From positions 1 through 24,966 of IMG/VR virus record IMGVR_UViG_3300033151_000312: a DNA stretch of 24,966 bases. The stretch is one strand, 5' to 3'. Position numbers and translations under genes: made by a program. This document shows, piece after piece, positions 13,758 to 20,260 of the stretch (positions are counted from its first letter, which is position 1; each line of letters begins with the position of its first letter). This DNA is from a virus. Below the pieces are notes generated by a model. The model made no database searches and had not been told where the DNA came from. It saw only the letters and a list, made by a program, of their open reading frames with translations.

Positions 13758-15355
13758 GTCTTCTTCCACCATTCGGCTATCACGTGTTCAAATCCTAGGC
13801 TCTGCAAAAAGGTGTGCCATTGTTTCTCATACTTGTTGTTGATAGACAAATGCATCGGAATAGAATCACCATGCTCAGCGTCTCCAATAGCGAAAGCATT
13901 CTGTGCCATGAAGAACCCGTCAGGGACCAGCATGTCATACACGGCCTTTGCCCATTCGTCTACGTTGACAAGATGCTCAAAGAAGTCAAGAGCAACAACA
14001 CAATCCAAGTCTTCGGCTACGGGGGGAGTCCACGAATTAGTCAAGTTCACAGGAACCGATGTAGCGCAATTAAGAGCGATACGAAACTGAGCAAACTCTG
14101 CCGTTAGCGATCCTTCAAGATCGTGATAGGTAGGCTGTAAACCTGACTCGTAGCAGTCCATAGTCAAATCACCAATGCCATCACCCATGCACAACACATG
14201 CGGCTTGTTTTCGTTGATCAACCTAGCAGTAATGCCCTCACACATGCCGATGTAGTTGAATCCCACATCTAGATGATAGGCAGACAACTCCCAAATGTAC
14301 TTGTCTGTAACTTGATACCAGTCAAGCAGAGAACCATCATCTTTCACATCGGTATCATGGTCACGGAAATCCTGAGCCACATCATGATGGGCAGGATGAA
14401 AACCGCGCTCAAGCCGAGTCTTCGCTTCTGCCTGATCCATGTCGAAGAACAACGACAGTTCGTATGAACGACGGTTGATGTTGCGACCCTTGACTTCTTT
14501 CCAATCACTGAAAGCAATCTCAATTGCCTCATCCAAACGAACAGTGTACAATGACCCTCGTCCCCAAGTCGTATCAGCAGGACGACGAGCCAAACCCTTC
14601 GAAGAGAAATGATCATGAGACACGCCGACAAGTTCTGTATCCTTTCCGGCGATCGACCCGATCCGTGCAGCGCCCTGTGCAAGCTGGAACCGCGATACCT
14701 TCTCAGGCATACCAAGATGATAAATGCCGACGTTGCAATCTCTAGCAAATCCCCACAGGATCTCAGCAGCTTCCTGCGCCAACAATGGCGAGAAGAAATG
14801 ATCATCGACCTGAATCTGCTTGTCCCGATTGAACATGTCCTCAAGAGGATTCATGCGACCAAAGCCAGGAAACGGACGTGCGCCGATCACAAATGTGAGA
14901 CGAGCGATCGTCCAGTTCGTTCCGGTTTGCACAAGGTCCTCAGCGACGGCCTTCTGTTTGCCATACTCCGTGATAGGGTTCACGGTGGAATCAGCCGAGT
15001 ACGGCCCATCCTCTCCAGAAAACACACCCTGGGTACTGCCCTGAACTAGATGGGCGTCATTGGCGTCACACCAGTTGACCAAGAACAAAGGCAACGCTCC
15101 GTTGATGTTCTCGTATGCTGAGGGGTCCTTCTCAACCACGTCAACGTTATTCTGCCCTGCAAGGTTCACGATGGCATCAGGCTGTGCCTCGTTCAAGAAA
15201 TCACCGAGTGCCCAGAAATCTTCACAGTCCAAGGATATATAGCCCTTGAGCGGAGGACAGTTGCGAACCACGAACGTGGCCTCTACATCGTCTGGCTTGT
15301 TCACGTACATGTGCTGACCAACGATACCGCTAGCCCCTAGAACAACAACTCTCAT
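13754..15355 (-). CDS. Fusion of RmlD-like sugar reductase/epimerase and methyltransferase
   Basis: A 533-residue two-domain enzyme. Residues 1-290 are an extended SDR of the dTDP-4-dehydrorhamnose-reductase (RmlD) type: GASGIVGQ at 7-14 binds NAD(P)H, IVNLAGQNNVDVVEKDP follows at 62-78, VQGSTQGVFSG at 104-114 carries the Ser/Thr of the triad, and the catalytic Tyr-x3-Lys is Tyr131/Lys135. Residues about 340-533 are a class I methyltransferase with HVLCMGDGIGDLTMDC at 386-401 and CVVALDFFEHL at 452-462, then VPDGFFMAQN as the late strand. One chain may thus make a deoxysugar nucleotide and methylate it. Its start overlaps the previous stop (TAATG). No frameshift or internal stop separates the parts. 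Substrates are inferred. Confidence 0.87.
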   Translation of the reverse strand: MRVVVLGASGIVGQHMYVNKPDDVEATFVVRNCPPLKGYISLDCEDFWALGDFLNEAQPDAIVNLAGQNNVDVVEKDPSAYENINGALPLFLVNWCDANDAHLVQGSTQGVFSGEDGPYSADSTVNPITEYGKQKAVAEDLVQTGTNWTIARLTFVIGARPFPGFGRMNPLEDMFNRDKQIQVDDHFFSPLLAQEAAEILWGFARDCNVGIYHLGMPEKVSRFQLAQGAARIGSIAGKDTELVGVSHDHFSSKGLARRPADTTWGRGSLYTVRLDEAIEIAFSDWKEVKGRNINRRSYELSLFFDMDQAEAKTRLERGFHPAHHDVAQDFRDHDTDVKDDGSLLDWYQVTDKYIWELSAYHLDVGFNYIGMCEGITARLINENKPHVLCMGDGIGDLTMDCYESGLQPTYHDLEGSLTAEFAQFRIALNCATSVPVNLTNSWTPPVAEDLDCVVALDFFEHLVNVDEWAKAVYDMLVPDGFFMAQNAFAIGDAEHGDSIPMHLSINNKYEKQWHTFLQSLGFEHVIAEWWKKT

Positions 15356-16104
15356 TAGTCAAATCTCCATGTCGGCGTCGGACCACCCCAAGGCACCAAT
15401 GTTGGCTGCGTGATGATAGACTGAATGTGTTTGTTATTGTGTCCGTGATCGAACAACTCTGTATATCGAGCGTGCTTCTCTTCATGATCCTTTGGGTCTG
15501 CGTAACCCAGATGCAGCATGGTCAACTCAAGATTCTGTGTCGACACATGCCCTCTCGAAACGTAGGTAGGTTCAGATCCACAACCCATCGCCTTATTGCT
15601 CCACTCTGCGTTCTGTTGATATCTGAACAGGCGAGGTCCACGGATAGTATCCCACAGTCCATCCGTCCGCATCAGCAAAGTGTCACGCTTCTTCGTCCCA
15701 AAGATTTCAGGAAACGGAAGAACAACTCCAACCTTGCCGTGCTTATCTGCATACGCTGTAGCTTGTTCAAGCTTCTGTCTCACATCGGAGAAATCAGGCT
15801 CAGTGCAAACGAGAAATTCGTCAGCGTCAAACGACAGAATCCAATCGCCATCGTCTGGCAAAATCGTCTGTTCGAACTGCTTCCACGCTGCATGACGGAA
15901 CTGTCCTTCGTGTTCTAGCCATGACGGCACATCATCAGGACGCACCACAACCTTGCCGTACTCGCTGGCGACAGCAACGGACTCGTCGTCCGACTGATCA
16001 TCCCACACAAACACTTCATCAAGAAACGGCACCATGTGTCGAAGACAAGCTTCCAAATACCGATCAGCTTCGTTTTTGATTACGATAGATCCAAATATAG
16101 CCAT
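15355..16104 (-). CDS. GT-A-type glycosyltransferase
   Basis: A 249-residue enzyme. MAIFGSIVIKNEADRYLEACL is the opening of the 'KNE' subgroup of family-2 glycosyltransferases, VFVWDDQSDDES (31-42) contacts the nucleotide and SFDADEFL at 91-98 provides the metal-binding DAD. The C-terminal part has KAMGCGSEPTYVSRG and HLGYAD, typical of that subgroup. GAGGA overlapping the upstream stop, 4 bases before the ATG at 16104, fixes the start; the earlier ATG at 16149 lies inside the preceding gene. Acceptor and donor unknown. Confidence 0.83.
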   Translation of the reverse strand: MAIFGSIVIKNEADRYLEACLRHMVPFLDEVFVWDDQSDDESVAVASEYGKVVVRPDDVPSWLEHEGQFRHAAWKQFEQTILPDDGDWILSFDADEFLVCTEPDFSDVRQKLEQATAYADKHGKVGVVLPFPEIFGTKKRDTLLMRTDGLWDTIRGPRLFRYQQNAEWSNKAMGCGSEPTYVSRGHVSTQNLELTMLHLGYADPKDHEEKHARYTELFDHGHNNKHIQSIITQPTLVPWGGPTPTWRFD

Positions 16105-16111
16105 GCTGTCC

Positions 16112-16924
16112 TCAGTCGTGGGCGATGTTGTGATGATCACAGGCGGCACGGAACATCACACGAGACGCCCCCATTTGTTGATCGGCCCACCCGCCCTTCG
16201 GGGAAGCCTTGTGCCAACGATGAACCATCTGAGAAGTACCAAGATACACACACTTGTAGCCGTGTGCCTGCAAATGGTATGAGTACCATGTCTCTTCGTA
16301 ATAGTGGGTCGTGGGCAAGAAAGGACCACGGGCATTTGGGTATAAATCTCGATAGAGTTCGCAGCTACTCAACTCGTCCCAAACGGAACGCTTCGTGAAG
16401 TAAGCAGAACCTGAAATAGTGACAGCATTCTCGTTGACATCCCGAAACTGATCATGCATTTTCTGGTGCCATCCACGATGCTTCGGAGCTTCAAGCGTGC
16501 CAAAGATTCCGGCGTGCGTTACTTCGTTGTTATCTCCAGTTTGCAGAGGACCAACCGCTCCCCAAGTCGGGTTGTCCATCAAAGCGTGATAACACGTATC
16601 AATGGAACCAGGCAAAAATCGTGTGTCAGCATTGAGAATTGCTAACGTCTCGCGACGGGCGATGCCGCCGATTACGTTTGCTGCACCCGAGTAGTAAAGG
16701 TTCTCGCTGAACGGGAAAATCATCACCTTGCCGGGGATGTGCGGACGGATGCCTTCGATGGCTTTTTCGTCAGCTTCAGTCACGTCATTGCAGACGATGT
16801 AAAGCGTCGATTCTACCTCAGGGAAATTCTCGATGTACGACTCGCAGAAACCAACAAGATCATCAGGTGTCTTGTAGTTCACCACGATCAAATCAATTCC
16901 AGGTTCATACATAGGCACAACCAT
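16112..16924 (-). CDS. Family-2 glycosyltransferase, rhamnosyltransferase-like
   Basis: A 270-residue enzyme with IDLIVVNYKTPDDL at 10-23, FSENLYYSGAANVIGGIA at 72-89 (the N.GYs.A.N element), the metal site LNADTRFLPGS at 97-107, and ISGSAYFTKRSVWDEL later in the sequence, the G.....R....VG-like acceptor segment of this family. HYYEETWYSYHLQAHGY fits the catalytic base region (EE/D). The start is the ATG at 16924, one base after the upstream stop; a frame extending to 17065 would read through that upstream gene and is rejected. An in-frame ATG at 16912 is an alternative. Confidence 0.85.
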   Translation of the reverse strand: MVVPMYEPGIDLIVVNYKTPDDLVGFCESYIENFPEVESTLYIVCNDVTEADEKAIEGIRPHIPGKVMIFPFSENLYYSGAANVIGGIARRETLAILNADTRFLPGSIDTCYHALMDNPTWGAVGPLQTGDNNEVTHAGIFGTLEAPKHRGWHQKMHDQFRDVNENAVTISGSAYFTKRSVWDELSSCELYRDLYPNARGPFLPTTHYYEETWYSYHLQAHGYKCVYLGTSQMVHRWHKASPKGGWADQQMGASRVMFRAACDHHNIAHD

Positions 16925-16925
16925 A

Positions 16926-17117
16926 TCACATCCACTCCCAGTTCGCTGGACCGTCCACGGCTTTCTCTCCAGTCTCTTTAATGTTGGTATCCCACATGTT
17001 CCAGTAAATATCTGAAGTACCAAAGTACACGAACACGGCGTGTCCAGCTTCATCTTGCCAGACATAGATTTCTAGGTCAGAAATCTCTTCCCACCAATGA
17101 TCTTCGAACTCTTCCAT
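16926..17117 (-). CDS. Acidic, tryptophan-rich 63-residue protein
   Basis: Not recognised. It has seven Trp in 63 residues (8, 9, 20, 39, 42, 60, 62), many Asp/Glu and few Lys/Arg. Strand-forming segments (LEIYVWQD, HAVFVYFG, DIYWNMWD) suggest a small three-stranded sheet with exposed aromatic residues, as in carbohydrate- or protein-binding mini-domains. It sits exactly between two glycosyltransferases with one-base gaps on both sides, so it is co-translated with them. It may be a subunit or adaptor of a glycosyltransferase; inference from position only. Confidence 0.72.
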   Translation of the reverse strand: MEEFEDHWWEEISDLEIYVWQDEAGHAVFVYFGTSDIYWNMWDTNIKETGEKAVDGPANWEWM

Positions 17118-17118
17118 C

Positions 17119-17856
17119 TCAATAGCCGCACCGGGGATCTTCCCTACCGTTGTGCGCTTCCGTCATAACATGCTTCGAAGCAATCGAGCCATCCCAACCG
17201 AGTTTCAACCCGGCCGCGTTTACCTCTATCGACCAACCGATGTCTTCACCGTAACGATTCGCTTTGTAGTCAACCTCGTAGGCGGCAGGTGTCATCAGCT
17301 TGATAGCCATGATGATATCAACCTGGAACACGCCTTCAGAATCAGACCTAAGAAACGCACTCTTATGACCCCTCTTGAGTTGACCGTAGCTCGGATGCTG
17401 TTTACCTGTAGCAGACAGATACGTCTTACCGCCTATCGCAGCCCACTCAGGATGCTCTTCCAAATGCTCGATCATGCCTTTGATCTGCTGAGGATGTATC
17501 TGGATGTCAGAGTCCAGACTCAGAAGGTAATCTGGTTTGTGTGCCCCGTCTCGCGCCTGACGAAGGAAAGCATTTCGAACAACGCACATCTCTTCGTAGC
17601 GGTCGGTGTTCCATATTCGCTTGTCTTCACGTGACGGTTCAGTCGTGAACGCCAGCCGTGTGTTTACTTCGTGCTTTCGACTCGCCACATGAATCGCATC
17701 AATCGTGGCTTCATCATCCTTTGGGACCACAAAGGTAAACGCGAAATTGTCTGTAGCGTTCCGTGCCGCCGGGACGGCGTGATCAAAATACGCTTCAACA
17801 GCCCACTCACGTGACCTGATCGGACATCCTATGAGCAGCTTCGGATTCTGCGACAT
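17119..17856 (-). CDS. GT-A-type glycosyltransferase
   Basis: A 245-residue enzyme starting MSQNPKLLIGCPIRSREWAV. The core has FTFVVPKDDEA (40-50), MCVVRNAFLRQARDG (90-104), YLLSLDSDIQIHPQ (110-123) with the metal-binding DSD at 115-117, and late GGKTYLS, YGEDIGWSIEVNAAGLKL (acidic base region, then helix). The layout suits the Anp1-like or family-2 branch that extends glycans. GGAG about 10 bases upstream supports the ATG, which makes it overlap the HNH nuclease by 50 bases. First of the four transferases to be translated. Confidence 0.82.
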   Translation of the reverse strand: MSQNPKLLIGCPIRSREWAVEAYFDHAVPAARNATDNFAFTFVVPKDDEATIDAIHVASRKHEVNTRLAFTTEPSREDKRIWNTDRYEEMCVVRNAFLRQARDGAHKPDYLLSLDSDIQIHPQQIKGMIEHLEEHPEWAAIGGKTYLSATGKQHPSYGQLKRGHKSAFLRSDSEGVFQVDIIMAIKLMTPAAYEVDYKANRYGEDIGWSIEVNAAGLKLGWDGSIASKHVMTEAHNGREDPRCGY

Positions 17857-18250
17857 CTAGCAACTCCTGTAGACGGTCGATCTCTGTATTCCAATCTGGG
17901 TCATACTTGTCGTCCACATTCTTGCGTAACTCTCGATAGATGTCAACTGTACCATGTCGACCGATGACAAACTCGGCGAAACCTAATGGGTCTAGTCCGA
18001 AACCGTAATGACAAGACCCGCACAGACACACAGCATTGCGGTCATCGGTAACGGTAGCCTTGTATTGACGAGAGATGATGTGAGCACACTGAATCGCAAC
18101 TTTGGTGACTTTCTTCGTTTTTGGATTCGTTCGCATCATTCCACGAACAAGACCACATTTGTCGCACGTGAAATCGGAACGTGTTCGGACCAGCAGCGAG
18201 TGTAGCTTGATAGCCTTTTTTTTAGCGCCCTTACCGTAGTTGACGCTCAC
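17807..18250 (-). CDS. HNH endonuclease
   Basis: A 147-residue protein with a zinc-HNH core: Cys29/Cys32 (FTCDKCG), CAHIISRQ with the catalytic-type His57, then DDRNAVCLCGSCHYGF with Asn72, Cys77/Cys80 and His81. It would cut DNA; in phages such genes are either free-standing homing nucleases or packaging nucleases. Here it sits away from the terminase, within the accessory operon, which favours a mobile, homing-type role. I place the start at the GTG 18250, which overlaps the previous stop (GTGA), because the longer frame to 18433 would lie in the upstream gene. Codons 10-12 include a run of eight A, a potential slippage site. Confidence 0.82.
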   Translation of the reverse strand: MSVNYGKGAKKKAIKLHSLLVRTRSDFTCDKCGLVRGMMRTNPKTKKVTKVAIQCAHIISRQYKATVTDDRNAVCLCGSCHYGFGLDPLGFAEFVIGRHGTVDIYRELRKNVDDKYDPDWNTEIDRLQELLDVAESEAAHRMSDQVT

Positions 18251-18723
18251 AAAGCAATAAGCTGTTCGATGAATTGTATGCGGTTGGAAGTGTTCTCTAG
18301 CTCTTCTTTCTGCAACTCTAGGAGTCGCTTCAGGTAGCAGAACTTTTCCAAGTCTGACTCGTCTAGTTCGTCGCCGCCAGCGATCCGCTCTAGGAGCGTT
18401 CGAACACGCAAAGATACAGCAGTAGGAACCCAATCACCCAACAGCACCCTCGTACCGTCATCAGCGTAACCGATCAATCCTTCATCTTCTTCGACCACGT
18501 GAGTGATTTCCAGATCGCCAGCAGGCTCAGGAGTGTAAATGTTCGGTGTAGTCCATATCGTAGTACCTGTACCGTATCCCTGTACAGACGTGTTTGTTGC
18601 GAGTTGGTTTCCCACCAACGGCAGCAAGCCATAAGAAATCGAATCACCGCATTCATCGTTGGTGAACGTGACAGTCATGCCCGGATCACCAAATGGGGGT
18701 TCTTGTATAGCCATGTCATCCAT
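18247..18723 (-). CDS. Hypothetical 158-residue protein, first gene of the glycan operon
   Basis: Not recognised. The N-terminal 65 residues are Gly/Pro/Thr-rich with strand character (GMTVTFTNDECGDSISYG, GYGTGTTIWTTPNIYTP), the middle (LEITHVVEEDEGLIGYADDGTRVLLGDWVPTAV) looks like a small beta domain, and the C-terminal 55 residues form a charged coiled coil (LEKFCYLKRLLELQKEELENTSNRIQF). The ATG at 18723 is exactly 7 bases after a TATAGT -10 box, so the mRNA should be leaderless; a second in-frame ATG is at 18714. It could be a minor virion or scaffold-type protein, but nothing shows this directly. Confidence 0.75.
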   Translation of the reverse strand: MDDMAIQEPPFGDPGMTVTFTNDECGDSISYGLLPLVGNQLATNTSVQGYGTGTTIWTTPNIYTPEPAGDLEITHVVEEDEGLIGYADDGTRVLLGDWVPTAVSLRVRTLLERIAGGDELDESDLEKFCYLKRLLELQKEELENTSNRIQFIEQLIAL

Positions 18724-18730
18724 ATCGGAC

Positions 18731-18739
18731 ACTATAGCA
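18731..18739 (-). promoter_or_regulatory. Extended -10 promoter (TGC-TATAGT) with leaderless start
   Basis: The minus strand reads TGCTATAGT at 18739-18731. Seven bases separate it from the ATG at 18723, the distance at which bacterial RNA polymerase begins, so transcription and translation probably start at the same base. It would drive the whole HNH/glycan operon down to 9864. Confidence 0.65.
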
Positions 18740-18752
18740 TAAATACAAAGCA

Positions 18753-18790
18753 CCCACTCCCTCTACCCAACGAGAAGTAGAAGAAGTGGG
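18753..18790 (-). terminator. Hairpin terminator upstream of the glycan operon promoter
   Basis: CCCACT (minus 18790-18785) pairs with AGTGGG (18758-18753), with further imperfect pairing of CTTCTAC and GTAGAGG inside, and the minus strand continues GCTTTGTATTT. It ends the small-protein operon just before the next promoter. Confidence 0.6.
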
Positions 18791-18795
18791 TCTTG

Positions 18796-18820
18796 TAACC
18801 ACGGGGTGCCACCGCGGTTA
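18796..18820 (-). terminator. 9-bp hairpin directly after the 100-residue paralogue gene
   Basis: TAACCGCGG and CCGTGGTTA (one G-U pair) enclose a 7-base loop, starting 5 bases after the stop codon. There is no T run behind it, so it probably works with the next hairpin or protects the 3' end. Confidence 0.5.
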
Positions 18821-18824
18821 GGGT

Positions 18825-19127
18825 TTACATGCCGGAGAGCATGTCGATCGTGTCGGCCTCCGCTGCGGCAACCCGCATCTTCGTGGCCTGCTCGTTGCGC
18901 TCGATCTCCTTGGAGATATCAGTCATGAGAACACGGAACGTAACCCGAAGGCCACCCTCGTCGTCCGCATCACGCAGAGCCTCAGGAACCCAATCATCCG
19001 TGCGATCGTGAAGGCGCTCAATAGCGCCCTGCACCATCCGCCGGATAGCTTCCTGCGGATCGGTAATACCGTCAAGCAGTTCGGTTAGTGATGCATCGCC
19101 TAGTGAACTATTGCCTAGTGAACTCAT
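18825..19127 (-). CDS. Small protein, tandem paralogue B
   Basis: A 100-residue protein of unknown function. Its core PQEAIRRMVQGAIERLHDRTDDWVPEALRD and tail DISKEIERNEQATKMRVAAAEADTIDMLSGM align by eye with the upstream neighbour (AALLRLVQSSVECLHANVGDWVPADIRA and DIADEIVRYEDEVAANIAAATADTAEMLEGL), so the two come from a duplication. Shared features are V-Q-x3-E-x-L-H, D-W-V-P and an EI-x-R/RxE helix. The N-terminus begins with a Ser/Gly-Leu repeat (SSLGNSSLGDASL). It overlaps its paralogue by one base (TGATG). Possibly a regulator or host-takeover protein, like many small early phage proteins; no motif proves it. Confidence 0.75.
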   Translation of the reverse strand: MSSLGNSSLGDASLTELLDGITDPQEAIRRMVQGAIERLHDRTDDWVPEALRDADDEGGLRVTFRVLMTDISKEIERNEQATKMRVAAAEADTIDMLSGM

Positions 19128-19531
19128 CAGGTCAGTCCTTCCAACATCTCGGCTGTGTCAGCCGTGGCAGCAGCGATGTTCGCAGCAACCTCATCCTCGT
19201 AACGAACAATCTCGTCAGCGATGTCCTCAGCAGTTATCCGCCAAGTCACATCCACCCACTCGCCACCCTCAGCACGAATGTCGGCCGGAACCCAATCCCC
19301 AACGTTGGCGTGCAAACACTCAACCGAAGACTGTACCAAACGAAGCAACGCCGCTTGGCGGTCTTCGTCTTGCTTGTCCCAAACCTCTTCCCGGCTGGTT
19401 GTAGCCAGACCGATGTAGTAATCCTTGTTCTCCCAAATCTCTCGGGGAGAAATTTCGCCTGTTTCAAGTTCGATCTCAAGACCGAAGCCGTGAGTGTCAA
19501 CCTTTCCGCAGATCATGTCAGTGTCAGACAT
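19127..19531 (-). CDS. Small protein, tandem paralogue A
   Basis: A 134-residue acidic protein of unknown function, homologous over its last ~85 residues to the gene that follows (see that entry). It adds an N-terminal ~50-residue part (MSDTDMICGKVDTHGFGLEI... EISPREIWENKDYYIGLA). GAGGAAGG before the ATG at 19531 supports the start; the frame continues upstream to 19624 but that part lies inside the zinc-finger gene and over a promoter. It overlaps the preceding stop by 19 bases. It has its own internal promoter at 19615-19607, so it can be expressed without the upstream genes. Confidence 0.77.
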   Translation of the reverse strand: MSDTDMICGKVDTHGFGLEIELETGEISPREIWENKDYYIGLATTSREEVWDKQDEDRQAALLRLVQSSVECLHANVGDWVPADIRAEGGEWVDVTWRITAEDIADEIVRYEDEVAANIAAATADTAEMLEGLT

Positions 19532-19773
19532 GTTAATCCTTCCTCCGCCTCTCGACGGATCTCGTTGAATTGCCCCAGAACACTGGCGTCCGTAGGGATA
19601 TTTACGATTATAGCACGAATGCACTCAACATGCAAGGCCGTGTACCCTTCATTCCTTCGACGTTCGAAAAGAACGTGGTCACCAATCTGAATTACGAGTG
19701 AACACATGGTACACTTGACGCCTTTCACGATCCCTTGGTTCCGGTATTCTTCTACGAACTCAACCTTCATCAT
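19513..19773 (-). CDS. Small zinc-binding protein (CxxC...HxxC)
   Basis: An 86-residue protein starting MMKVEFVEEYRNQG. KCTMCSLVIQIGDHVLFE and ALHVEC give two Cys, then a His and a Cys at a spacing (C-x2-C ... H-x2-C) that forms a single zinc site like that of small phage zinc-finger proteins; C-terminal residues are helical (VLGQFNEIRREAEEG). The GGAG at 19783-19780 is 6 bases before the ATG at 19773, and a second ATG follows at 19770. It overlaps the previous gene by 14 bases. The last third of this gene also contains the promoter for the following paralogue pair. No partner is known. Confidence 0.72.
   Translation of the reverse strand: MMKVEFVEEYRNQGIVKGVKCTMCSLVIQIGDHVLFERRRNEGYTALHVECIRAIIVNIPTDASVLGQFNEIRREAEEGLTCLTLT
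19607..19615 (-). promoter_or_regulatory. Internal extended -10 promoter (TGC-TATAAT)
   Basis: The minus strand reads TGCTATAAT at 19615-19607, with TTGCAT 17 bases upstream as a weak -35. It lies inside the coding part of the zinc-finger gene and about 75 bases before paralogue A, which has a good ribosome site. Confidence 0.55.
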
Positions 19774-20155
19774 CGTTGTCTCCGTCGTCTTCAAGGTCAT
19801 CGAACACAGCAAGAAAGTCGCCTTCAGCAGCCTTCTCCTTGAGTCGTTCCACCATCATTTCGGCTTCGGAAGGCATCATGGTACGGAACTGCTTGTCCAG
19901 ATCAAACTCGTCTGGATGCAGGATTCTACGTGACCATGCCATTTCGTTCAGACGATATGTGGCGTTCAGAACGAATGACGCTTCACCGCTCTCAATCAAC
20001 TCGCGGACATCGTGGTCCATTTCGCCTTCTTCGCTTACAAGATCAGGGTTGCTTGTGCCGATCGTATAGTTGATCGAGTACAAGCCCAACTCAGACATTG
20101 CCGTGTGAGTTTTCTCGACAAGCTGGTTGATTCGTTCTTTGTTGGTTTCATCCAT
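19760..20155 (-). CDS. Acidic hypothetical protein, 131 residues
   Basis: Not recognised. The N-terminal third (MDETNKERINQLVEKTHTAM) is helical, the middle has NATYRLNEMAWSRRIL and EFDLDKQFRTMMPSEAEMMVERLKEKAAEGDFLAVF, and the C-terminus is very acidic (EDDGDNDDEG). The frame could start earlier at 20191, but the ATG at 20155 lies 6 bases after a TATGAT -10 box with TTGACA further up, so it is probably read from a leaderless mRNA. First gene of its operon. Small acidic first genes of this sort may act on host proteins; no direct support. Confidence 0.77.
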   Translation of the reverse strand: MDETNKERINQLVEKTHTAMSELGLYSINYTIGTSNPDLVSEEGEMDHDVRELIESGEASFVLNATYRLNEMAWSRRILHPDEFDLDKQFRTMMPSEAEMMVERLKEKAAEGDFLAVFDDLEDDGDNDDEG

Positions 20156-20161
20156 ATGAAG

Positions 20162-20191
20162 ATCATAGCACATGTCAATGAAGCTTGTCAA
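20162..20191 (-). promoter_or_regulatory. Strong promoter TTGACA-N18-TGC-TATGAT
   Basis: TTGACA at 20191-20186 (minus) is a consensus -35, 18 bases before TATGAT at 20167-20162, preceded by TGC. Six bases separate the -10 from the ATG at 20155. It is the only promoter in the window with a full -35, so probably the strongest. Confidence 0.75.
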
Positions 20192-20202
20192 GCGCGAAGA
20201 AA

Positions 20203-20220
20203 CCCCCGCATAAACGAGGG
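20203..20220 (-). terminator. Terminator after the holin gene
   Basis: A 6-bp G/C stem with one G-U pair (20220-20215 with 20208-20203) and a 6-base loop, followed on the minus strand by TTTCTTC. It ends the replication/holin operon just upstream of the strong promoter. Confidence 0.65.
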
Positions 20221-20235
20221 CCTCTCCTATAAGGA

Positions 20236-20249
20236 CTCGGTTGCCCGAG
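20236..20249 (-). terminator. GCAA-loop hairpin after the holin gene
   Basis: CTCGG and CCGAG close a GCAA (GNRA-type) tetraloop, 12 bases after the holin stop codon and just before the main terminator. Likely a 3'-end stabiliser or first part of a double terminator. Confidence 0.45.
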
Positions 20250-20260
20250 CAGTAAAAATG

